Of a stretch of DNA of 8,991 nt, positions 1 to 6,117 are shown piece by piece. The notes under the pieces were generated by a model. The model ran no database searches, was not told the origin of the DNA, and saw only the letters and a list, made by a program, of their open reading frames with translations. Origin of the DNA: Prolixibacteraceae bacterium (GTDB taxonomy: Bacteria > Bacteroidota > Bacteroidia > Bacteroidales > Prolixibacteraceae); the NCBI GenBank assembly GCA_003450125.1, contig DMFR01000170.1, positions 1,142 to 10,132 of the forward strand, read 5' to 3'. Both the position numbers and the translations under genes were made by a program. Numbering within the stretch: position 1 is the stretch's first letter; the number at the start of each line of letters is the position of its first letter.

Positions 1-492
1 CTTCAGGACAGCGTTATATTTAACATGAGCCTTCGCGAGAACATTGCCTTCAGCGATAAAGTAACCGATGAATCTCTCAGAAAAGCCATTACTACTGCCG
101 AGTTGATGGACTTTGTCGATTCGCTACCTGATAAGCTTGATACCATTGTTTCTGAACGGGGAACCAACCTTTCAGGAGGACAGAAGCAACGGATAATGCT
201 TGCCCGTGCACTGGCTATTAATCCTAAAATCCTTTTACTCGATGATTTTACTGCCCGTGTAGATCGTAATACGGAAAAGAAGATTCTGGACAACCTTCAA
301 TTGCATTATCCAGACCTGACGCTTCTTTCCATTACCCAGAAGATAGCCTCAGTAAAGCATTTTGAGCAGATTATCCTGCTCATGGAAGGCGAAGTCATTG
401 CCAAGGGAACCCATAAGGAGTTAATGGAAACCTGCACCGAATACGTTCAGATCTCCAATTCACAAAGAAGCACCAGTCACTATGAACTATAA
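1..492 (+). CDS. ABC exporter subunit, C-terminal part of the nucleotide-binding domain (5' partial; degenerate catalytic site)
   Basis: The reading frame is open from base 1, so the first ATG at 25 is internal and the true start lies outside the window. The visible part runs from the Q-loop (Gln at codon 2, then DSVIFNMSLRENI) to the C-terminus. The membrane domain and Walker A are missing. The signature LSGGQ is intact at 169-183. Walker B reads LLLDDFTARVD: the second Asp (244-246) stands where the catalytic Glu should be, and the D-loop is ARVD rather than SALD. The switch histidine is replaced by Gln (337-339, in SITQKIAS). In heterodimeric ABC exporters of the TM287/288 and BmrCD type, these changes mark the subunit that supplies the degenerate ATP site. 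The stop overlaps the next gene by 11 bp, so the two are very likely co-translated partners. Substrate is unknown; drug or lipid export is the family expectation. Confidence 0.9.
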   Translation, partial: LQDSVIFNMSLRENIAFSDKVTDESLRKAITTAELMDFVDSLPDKLDTIVSERGTNLSGGQKQRIMLARALAINPKILLLDDFTARVDRNTEKKILDNLQLHYPDLTLLSITQKIASVKHFEQIILLMEGEVIAKGTHKELMETCTEYVQISNSQRSTSHYEL

Positions 493-2245
493 TCTAAACG
501 AACTATTGGGTGCAAAGGAGCAGAAGAGATCTACTTTGGCTGCACTTAAAGAGTTAATCAGCCTGATCCGGGAAGAGAAAAGAACCATCACCTGGGCGAT
601 GGTGATCATTTTTCTCAATGCAGGGCTGAGCCTGCTTGGCCCTTACCTCATAGGACATACCATTGACACCTATATAGTCACCAAACAATATCATGGGGTA
701 ATTGTGTTCTCCGGTATTTTATTGGTCATGTACATGATAGCCTTTGTTACCAACTACCTGCAAATGATCATGATGGGCGGCGTAGGGCAACGGATGTTGT
801 TTAGCTTACGCAATGCAGTATTCAATAAGTTGCAGGAACTGCCTGTTGATTTCTTTAACCAGAACAAGGCGGGAGATCTTATTTCAAGAATCAATAATGA
901 CACCGATAAGCTAAACACTTTCTTCTCCCAATCGCTCATGCAGTTTATCAGCAGCATCTTTACCATGATGGGAGCAGGTGTTTTTCTGTTGAGCATCAAT
1001 CCCGAATTGGGATCTGCAGCGCTACTGCCTGCATTGGTAATCTGGATATTTACCAAAGCCATTTCTCCTTGGGTGAAAGGGAAGAATGCAGCCAACTTGA
1101 AAAACGTGGGTGGATTGAGTGCTGAAATTCAGGAAAGCCTCAATAACTTCAAGGTCATTGTTGCCTTTAACCGGCGCGATTACTTCCGTAAGCGGTTTGA
1201 TGAAGCCAACCAAAAGAACTATGCCTCTTCGGTCAGTGCAGGATTGGCCAACAATATTTTTACCCCTGTATATGGGTTGTCGGCCAATTTCGGACAGTTG
1301 ATCGTTCTTTCATTTGGTATTTACCTGATCATGAAGGGAAGTTTCACCATTGGTCTTCTCATAGGATTTCTGGCTTACATCAATAATTTTTATCACCCTC
1401 TAAGGCAACTGGCTGCTCTTTGGGCCAGCTTTCAAATAGCCATGGCTGGTTGGGACCGTATTTCACAAATCCTTGCACTGGATACCAATCTTTTGGTTGT
1501 TGAAAATAAGAACCTTGAATCATCAACCTCCTATCTTTCATTCCGTGATGTATCATTCACCTATCCAAATGGGAAAGAGGTGCTGCATCATGTCAGTTTT
1601 GATCTGGAACGGGGCAAGACCTATGCATTTGTAGGTCCTACAGGCGGCGGAAAGACAACTACTGCTTCGCTTATTGCCCGGTTGTATGATGCAACCACGG
1701 GATCGGTATTGCTGGATGGGAAAGACATTCAGTCTTATACTCCACAGGAACGCACCCGAAAAATAGGGTTTATCCTCCAGGAACCGTTTTTGTTTACAGG
1801 TACGGTGCGGGAAAACATCCTGTATGGCAATCCTGAATATAAGAACCTATCGACCGGGGAATTTACCCGGGTCATTGAAGAATCTGGTCTTGAAACCTTG
1901 CTCAGCCGGTTCGATGAAGGGCTGGATTCAAAGGTGGCAGCTACCGGTGATGGTATCAGCCTTGGGCAGAAACAATTGATCGCATTTATGCGCTCTGTTC
2001 TTCGTAAACCGGAACTCCTTATTTTGGACGAAGCTACAGCTAACATTGATACCATTACTGAACAACTGCTGGAGAGTATTTTGCAAAAGTTACCCGCCTC
2101 AACCACTCGCGTCATCATAGCGCATAGGCTGAATACCATTGAGAACGCCGATGAAATCTTCTTTGTCAACTCAGGGGAAGTGATTCCTGCAGGCTCGCTT
2201 CAGGATGCGGTAAATCTGCTTTTGCATGGGAAAAGGGAGAGTTGA
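482..2245 (+). CDS. ABC exporter subunit, membrane domain fused to nucleotide-binding domain (heterodimer partner)
   Basis: A full-length half-transporter of 587 aa, the usual size. Residues about 35-330 form the six-helix exporter membrane domain, with the typical coupling stretch LPVDFFNQNKAGDLISRINND near 120-140. The nucleotide-binding domain follows: Walker A GPTGGGKTT (385-393), Q-loop Gln433, signature ISLGQ (492-496), Walker B LLILDEATANID with Asp516 and catalytic Glu517, and switch His548 in IIAHRLNTI. Catalytic residues are therefore intact, while the signature departs from LSGGQ (Leu for the first Gly). The upstream subunit has the opposite pattern: good signature, poor Walker B and switch. 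This fits one canonical and one degenerate ATP site at the dimer interface. The start at 482 lies inside the end of the preceding gene, and no closer alternative is needed. An inner-membrane exporter, MdlAB/YheIH-like in architecture; cargo cannot be told from sequence. Confidence 0.93.
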   Translation: MNYNLNELLGAKEQKRSTLAALKELISLIREEKRTITWAMVIIFLNAGLSLLGPYLIGHTIDTYIVTKQYHGVIVFSGILLVMYMIAFVTNYLQMIMMGGVGQRMLFSLRNAVFNKLQELPVDFFNQNKAGDLISRINNDTDKLNTFFSQSLMQFISSIFTMMGAGVFLLSINPELGSAALLPALVIWIFTKAISPWVKGKNAANLKNVGGLSAEIQESLNNFKVIVAFNRRDYFRKRFDEANQKNYASSVSAGLANNIFTPVYGLSANFGQLIVLSFGIYLIMKGSFTIGLLIGFLAYINNFYHPLRQLAALWASFQIAMAGWDRISQILALDTNLLVVENKNLESSTSYLSFRDVSFTYPNGKEVLHHVSFDLERGKTYAFVGPTGGGKTTTASLIARLYDATTGSVLLDGKDIQSYTPQERTRKIGFILQEPFLFTGTVRENILYGNPEYKNLSTGEFTRVIEESGLETLLSRFDEGLDSKVAATGDGISLGQKQLIAFMRSVLRKPELLILDEATANIDTITEQLLESILQKLPASTTRVIIAHRLNTIENADEIFFVNSGEVIPAGSLQDAVNLLLHGKRES

Positions 2246-2275
2246 AATGAAGGATGCCTATGTGTTCGTAGTCGT

Positions 2276-2302
2276 CAGGTTATTTTGTAAATGTAAAACC
2301 TG
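2276..2302 (+). terminator. weak hairpin downstream of the exporter operon
   Basis: CAGGTT (2276-2281) pairs with AACCTG (2297-2302) around a 15-nt loop, starting 30 bp after the exporter stop codon. The position suits a transcript end, but the stem is only 6 bp and no T-run follows, so intrinsic termination is doubtful. Confidence 0.2.
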
Positions 2303-2329
2303 AATAGAATACAAAACACTGCTTGATAT

Positions 2330-2345
2330 TTCCGACATTCCGACA
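2330..2345 (-). repeat. two tandem copies of TTCCGACA, inverted relative to the array at 2585
   Basis: TTCCGACA occurs twice head to tail. Its reverse complement, TGTCGGAA, occurs three times at 2585-2608, giving a perfect 16-bp inverted match across a 239-bp interval. The arms could pair in single-stranded DNA or RNA, or be the ends of a small decayed element. No clear target-site duplication was seen. Confidence 0.7.
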
Positions 2346-2584
2346 CCTTTCATTTTATACTCCTTTCATGGGATAGCTGTTTCTATTTGCAAATCTACAT
2401 TCTCTTCACCTTGCCACAGGCCTCCTGATGGCATAAATAGGAGATATTCCTGTCAAAAGTATTTGATAAACAAGAGAATGATTGAAAAATAAAATTGCCA
2501 TCAAGATGAGTAATTATGACATTCTTTGGCCACTCTTATTGCCTTGGTGGCAGAAATAAATTATTAACAGATAAGAATGACCAT

Positions 2585-2609
2585 TGTCGGAATGTCGGAA
2601 TGTCGGAAT
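2585..2609 (+). repeat. three tandem copies of the octamer TGTCGGAA
   Basis: Three exact TGTCGGAA units stand head to tail, followed by one extra T. They are the inverted partner of the two-unit array at 2330-2345. The unit is not a multiple of three and no supported gene covers it, so this is best seen as an intergenic micro-repeat, possibly expanded by replication slippage. Confidence 0.75.
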
Positions 2610-2768
2610 TGAAGTCTGGGGTCTATGTAATGAAAGTCTACAGAAAAGCCATATTGAAACATATTGCCAAAACTGACCTTGGCGAGTGGACCTCTTTTCA
2701 AAGTGTAGCTTATTTCGAACTTACATTGTGATAGTCGAAAAGCCGAATAATACCATAATATTAATAGT

Positions 2769-3293
2769 TTACAATATTTTCTGGAAGAAGAGCTCGGATT
2801 TCCAGCCATCCATTGTTCGGCGCCAATCCTTTTTGGTGCCAGTGAGTTCAAAGCCGTTTTTCTTGAACAACTGAACACTTACCAGGTTATCCACAGAAAT
2901 GTTGGCATACAACTGGTGTAGCCGCAAATGATCTGTGGCATAGGTGCAAAGCAATTGCAGGGCGTCGGTGGCATAACCCAGTTTGCGGTCTTTTATGTCA
3001 TGGACCAGGATGCCCACACCAGCCCTGAAATGAAAAGGGTCGAAATCAAACAGGTCAATGGCTCCTATAGGTTTACCCTTGAGGGTTTCAATAATCATTC
3101 TTACCTGCTTGGTTTCATAAATATCGCGCTGCGATTCCTTGATGTATTGAGCCAACACGTACTTTGAAAAAGGTTCATAGGTATTGCTGACTTCCCATAT
3201 TTCCTCATTGTTTTCCCAAAAGTACAATAAGTTGATATCCTCGGGTTCCAATGCCCTGAAACGGATACTGCCAAATTCAAGTTTGCTTATCAT
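2769..3293 (-). CDS. GNAT-family N-acetyltransferase (RimJ/RimL/SpeG-like)
   Basis: A 174-aa protein covering a single GNAT domain, the normal length. The opening IRFRALEPEDINLLYFWENNEE is typical of the RimJ/RimL-like branch. Acetyl-CoA-binding motif A is visible as VGILVHDIKDRKLGYATDAL (about 93-112), with the pyrophosphate-binding R-x-x-G-x-A at Arg103-Ala108. Motif B is represented by NLVSVQLFKKNGFELTG (about 136-152). The enzyme should transfer acetyl from acetyl-CoA to an amine, but the substrate (protein N-terminus, polyamine, amino sugar or antibiotic) cannot be read from sequence. The ATG at 3293-3291 overlaps the TGA of the upstream glycosyltransferase (shared ATGA, 3290-3293), so it is probably translated from the same mRNA by coupling. 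That link makes a sugar or envelope substrate conceivable but unproven. Confidence 0.88.
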   Translation of the reverse strand: MISKLEFGSIRFRALEPEDINLLYFWENNEEIWEVSNTYEPFSKYVLAQYIKESQRDIYETKQVRMIIETLKGKPIGAIDLFDFDPFHFRAGVGILVHDIKDRKLGYATDALQLLCTYATDHLRLHQLYANISVDNLVSVQLFKKNGFELTGTKKDWRRTMDGWKSELFFQKIL

Positions 3294-5236
3294 GATTTTC
3301 CGATATTTTTCCAGGCTTTCAATACAATCTCCAGATCATTCATGAGCCTGTAGTCCTTTGCATAAACGATGTTCAGTTCATCTTTCTTTTTCTCGGGAAT
3401 GGTTACCGGGAAAAGAGAAGCAGGAGAGAGGATGCCTTTTTTGATGGGTGGTAAATGGTTTTGAGTGCCGGAGCAGTATCCCACCCAGCTTTTGTTTCCG
3501 ATGAAGACTTGAGAAATATTGTGGAAGAAGCAGGATTTGGATCCAATAAACCAAACCAGCCCGGGCGAAAAGGTTATGAGTACGGCCGAGACGACAAGGT
3601 CGAAAGCTCTTTTATTTTGCTTGTTATTCTCTTTTGCAATTGAGTTGATGTGAACCACATACAAATCACCGGCAGTTGAAATGGAGTTGCTCCCGATAAT
3701 AGAAAGGCTTTCCGGGGGTGCAATCTTATAGTCGATATTCAGATCACTTAAGTCGAGCATAATGCGGATGATTTCCTGGGAAGGAATGTCCCCAGAAGAA
3801 AAGATCAACTCATCTATTTTATTGATCCTGATAATTTCTTTCAACTGATGGATATTCCCCAGGTAAAACTGTTGATGGATGGAATGGTCAGGTGATACAA
3901 ATCCGATGGTATCAATTTTTAATCCTGAATTGGCAATGAGTTCTGAGATGCGTTTTGATTCATCCACAGCCGCTACTACTGCAATGCGTTTTTGCTTGTC
4001 CAGTTCAACTTGCAGACCAGTCAACTTCAGTTTGTACAACAGGTAGCGGTAAGCCGGAAGGGTCAAAAATGCCCATCCCGAACCTAACAACAGCAATGCC
4101 CTTGAATAGCGCATACTCTCATCGACCAAGGAATAAAAAATAAGGATGGAAATGGCCCCCCAGAGCAATCCCTTGAAGATTCGGTTGAACCGTATGTTTT
4201 TCCGGTATCCCCCGTTAAGCCAGATACTGCAAATCCAGATCAGTATATAAATGGGTACTGTCACATGCAAGTATTCGGGGGGATAATAACCCCTTTCGAA
4301 TTTATACGATTCCCAATTGGGCAGTAATATTGCAAAGCCGAGGTAGATGAAAAAGGCATCCGCCAAGGGTAGAATAACAGACTTGACAAACCGTGCGGCC
4401 AATGTGAGCAACGCCCTGAAATAGATGGCAAGGTTGATCAGTAAGGCATATCGGCGGGCATTTCCTTTGGAAAAGTGCTTTTTGGCAAAGATGATCATCG
4501 CATTGTAAAACACTTTAACGTAGTTGATACTTCCCTTTTTTGTACTTTCTCCCTTGTAGTGTATGATGGTGGTCTGGGGGAAATAATAATTCTTATAACC
4601 GCCCTGAGTGATGCGGTAGGAGAGGTCGATATCTTCGCCATACATAAAATAGTCTTCATCCAGCAGTCCTACCTTGTCAAGAGTTTGGCGCCGAAGGAGC
4701 ATGAAAGCCCCGGCCAGCACATCCACTTCATGAACCTGATCCTTGTCGAGGTAGCCCAAATGGTAACGGCCAAAACGTTTGGAATGGGGAAAAAGGCTTG
4801 AAAAGCCAAACATCTTCCAGAAAGCCACTTCCGGAGTTGGTAAGCCGCGTTTTGATTCCGGTAGGAAACGACCTTTTCCATCAATCATCTTAACACCCAG
4901 TCCGCCGGCATCAGGCGTTTGATCCATGAAGCCAACAATTTTCATAAAGCTGTCTTCCTCAACAACGGTATCGGGATTCAGCAGTAAGATGTATTGTCCC
5001 TTTGCAATTCGGATGGCCTGGTTGTTGGCTTTCGAGAATCCTACGTTTTCATTGTTGGCTATCAAGGTTACTTCGGGAAATTTTTCCGATACCATCTGGC
5101 AGGAGCCGTCAACCGAATCGTTGTCAACGACAATAATCTCGGAACTAACCTTTGATGCTGCTTTTATAGCGGCATAAAGACACTGTTCGAGAAAATATTT
5201 AACATTGTAATTGACAATGACGATTGATAGTTTCAT
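3290..5236 (-). CDS. family 2 glycosyltransferase fused to a degenerate polyprenyl glycosylphosphotransferase-like region
   Basis: A 648-aa protein in three parts. Residues 1 to about 240 are a GT2 domain of the WbbL-like rhamnosyltransferase type: VDNDSVDGS (37-45), NVGFSKANN (64-72), LLLNPDT (84-90, in place of the DXD motif), and GEDIDLSYR (200-208), which carries the likely catalytic base. Residues about 262-405 hold several membrane helices, and about 415-530 a Rossmann-like region, the layout seen upstream of the catalytic domain in WcaJ/WbaP-type initiating sugar transferases. The tail begins like that catalytic domain (KRAFDLVVSAVLITFSPGL, 542-560) and ends like it (GNKSWVGY at 580-587, then a DYRLMNDLEIVLKAW tail). 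The block between, which normally carries the active site, is only about 20 aa. It probably adds a sugar to a lipid-linked envelope glycan at the inner membrane; sugar and acceptor are unknown. The start ATG lies at the edge of a repeated element, with no strong Shine-Dalgarno. Confidence 0.85.
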   Translation of the reverse strand: MKLSIVIVNYNVKYFLEQCLYAAIKAASKVSSEIIVVDNDSVDGSCQMVSEKFPEVTLIANNENVGFSKANNQAIRIAKGQYILLLNPDTVVEEDSFMKIVGFMDQTPDAGGLGVKMIDGKGRFLPESKRGLPTPEVAFWKMFGFSSLFPHSKRFGRYHLGYLDKDQVHEVDVLAGAFMLLRRQTLDKVGLLDEDYFMYGEDIDLSYRITQGGYKNYYFPQTTIIHYKGESTKKGSINYVKVFYNAMIIFAKKHFSKGNARRYALLINLAIYFRALLTLAARFVKSVILPLADAFFIYLGFAILLPNWESYKFERGYYPPEYLHVTVPIYILIWICSIWLNGGYRKNIRFNRIFKGLLWGAISILIFYSLVDESMRYSRALLLLGSGWAFLTLPAYRYLLYKLKLTGLQVELDKQKRIAVVAAVDESKRISELIANSGLKIDTIGFVSPDHSIHQQFYLGNIHQLKEIIRINKIDELIFSSGDIPSQEIIRIMLDLSDLNIDYKIAPPESLSIIGSNSISTAGDLYVVHINSIAKENNKQNKRAFDLVVSAVLITFSPGLVWFIGSKSCFFHNISQVFIGNKSWVGYCSGTQNHLPPIKKGILSPASLFPVTIPEKKKDELNIVYAKDYRLMNDLEIVLKAWKNIGKS

Positions 5237-5326
5237 CTGTTATTAATTTGTTTTTTATTTGTCAGATGGAACTCGCCAATAACTATTTCGCTGTTTGTGT
5301 AGGTATTGCTCCTGGCTCGTTTCATG
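5231..5326 (-). repeat. intergenic palindromic repeat, copy A (recR-glycosyltransferase spacer)
   Basis: This segment aligns with 6021-6115 at about 80% identity with a single 1-nt gap; the first 50 columns match at 45 positions. It fills the spacer from 3 nt after the recR stop to the first codons of the glycosyltransferase, whose ATGAAA forms its downstream edge. An imperfect inverted repeat is present: ATGGAACTCGCCA (5266-5278) pairs with TGGCTCGTTTCAT (5313-5325), with one G-U pair and a 2-nt internal mismatch. A T6 run lies at 5251-5256 on the plus strand. No transposase is associated. Confidence 0.8.
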
Positions 5327-5328
5327 GC

Positions 5329-5955
5329 TTATTGAATTATCGAATCCTCAAAATTCATCCGGTTCACGATCGATCTTCCAAGGGTCACTTCATCGGTATA
5401 TTCCAGTTCATCGCCAATGGATACCCCGCGGGCGAGGGTGGATATTTTAACTGGCAGGTTTTTAAGTTTTTTGTAGATGAAAAAATTGGTCGTGTCACCT
5501 TCCATGGTTGTGCTGAGGGCCAACACAATTTCTTCAACGGTCCCTTCACTACAACGGTTTACCAACGATTCCACCTCCAGATCGGAAGGACCGATCCCAT
5601 CCATGGGCGAGATTATTCCCCCCAGGACATGGTATAATCCGCTAAACTGGTGGGTATTTTCAATGGCCATCACATCCTTGATATTTTCCACCACGCAGAT
5701 GAAAGCAGCATTTCTTGAGGGGTTCGAGCAGATATTGCATACATCGGTATCCGAAATGTTATGACAGACTTTGCAGTGTTTCACTTCGGAGCGCAACTGG
5801 AGCAGGCTGTTGGCAAACATTTCCACTTCATGAACATCTTGCTTGAGCATGTGCAAAACCAATCGAAGTGCCGATTTTCGTCCAATACCGGGGAGCTTGG
5901 CGAATTCGTTCACTGCATTTTCCAATAATCGAGAAGGAAACCTATCAAGGTGCAT
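5329..5955 (-). CDS. recR: recombination mediator protein RecR
   Basis: A 208-aa protein of normal RecR length with all expected parts in order. A helix-hairpin-helix lies near the N-terminus (LPGIGRKSALRLVLHML, 21-37), and a four-cysteine zinc finger has Cys61, Cys64, Cys73 and Cys76. The Toprim domain starts at CVVEN (87-91) and includes YHVLGGIISPMDGIGPSDL (108-126). The C-terminal segment ARGVSIGDELEYTDEVTLGRS (175-195) is typical. RecR works with RecO, and often RecF, to load RecA on SSB-coated gapped DNA in the cytoplasm. The start ATG at 5955 places the conserved LDRFPSRLLENAV opening at the very N-terminus, as in homologues. It is followed 3 nt after its stop by a repeated element and then by a glycosyltransferase with no evident functional tie. 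A candidate -7 promoter element lies 22 bp upstream. Confidence 0.96.
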   Translation of the reverse strand: MHLDRFPSRLLENAVNEFAKLPGIGRKSALRLVLHMLKQDVHEVEMFANSLLQLRSEVKHCKVCHNISDTDVCNICSNPSRNAAFICVVENIKDVMAIENTHQFSGLYHVLGGIISPMDGIGPSDLEVESLVNRCSEGTVEEIVLALSTTMEGDTTNFFIYKKLKNLPVKISTLARGVSIGDELEYTDEVTLGRSIVNRMNFEDSIIQ

Positions 5956-5977
5956 ATTCTATTTCTTTTATAAGCTT

Positions 5978-5985
5978 CAAATTTA
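5978..5985 (-). promoter_or_regulatory. candidate Bacteroidota-type -7 promoter element for recR
   Basis: On the minus strand this reads TAAATTTG, an exact match to the TAnnTTTG -7 consensus known for Bacteroidota housekeeping sigma factors. It sits 22 bp before the recR start, which allows a short leader. The upstream -33 match is poor: the nearest TTG is about 27 nt away, beyond the usual spacing. The call rests on the -7 box and its position. Confidence 0.35.
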
Positions 5986-6020
5986 ATCAGCGAATTCTAA
6001 TAAATAGAATCTCAAGTCGA

Positions 6021-6117
6021 TTTCATGTGTTAATAATTTGTTTTTTAATTGCCACATGGAACTCGCCAATAATCATCCTATTGTATGAGAAGGCATTCTC
6101 ATGGCTCGTTTCATGTG
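6021..6117 (-). repeat. intergenic palindromic repeat, copy B (kinase-recR spacer)
   Basis: The second copy of the element found at 5231-5326, in the same orientation. It begins right after the stop codon of the sensor kinase. The stem is longer here: CACATGGAACTCGCCA (6053-6068) against TGGCTCGTTTCATGTG (6102-6117) gives 14 pairs of 16, one of them G-U. The loop contains a second, perfect 7-bp hairpin, ATGAGAA/TTCTCAT (6085-6102). The unit is flanked by exact 12-bp direct repeats TTTCATGTGTTA (6021-6032 and 6109-6120), the second of which includes the kinase stop codon. Confidence 0.8.

Larger units (their letters stand above)
2246..2768. other. convergent intergenic region without a convincing gene
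   Basis: This 523-bp stretch lies between the stop codons of the plus-strand exporter operon and the minus-strand acetyltransferase gene. It holds a weak hairpin just after the exporter, an inverted pair of 8-bp tandem repeats (2330-2345 and 2585-2608), and a 71-codon open frame (2516-2731, plus) that resembles no complete protein. Part of that frame (2600-2638, MSELKSGVYVMKV) looks like a secretion-sorting-domain strand and could be a gene remnant. No clear U-tracted terminator was found for either flanking operon. Confidence 0.6.

Noticed and set aside
2256..2361. A minus-strand frame starting MKGVGMSEISSSVLYS, preceded by AGGAG.
   Set aside because: The start overlaps the octamer repeat, which itself produces the VGMSE residues. 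The frame is about 30 codons long and has no recognisable content.
2516..2731. The 71-codon plus-strand open frame as a gene.
   Set aside because: It has no ribosome site, contains the octamer repeat array, and matches no whole protein; at most part of it is a remnant.
5994..6010. ATTCTA/TAGAAT hairpin with a 5-nt loop upstream of recR.
   Set aside because: The stem is six AT-rich base pairs with no T-run; it is expected by chance in this composition.
6023..6076. A 17-codon minus-strand frame in copy B of the repeat, followed by ATG-AAA and an immediate short stop.
   Set aside because: The five differences from the matching codons of copy A are all amino-acid changing, so there is no sign of coding selection.
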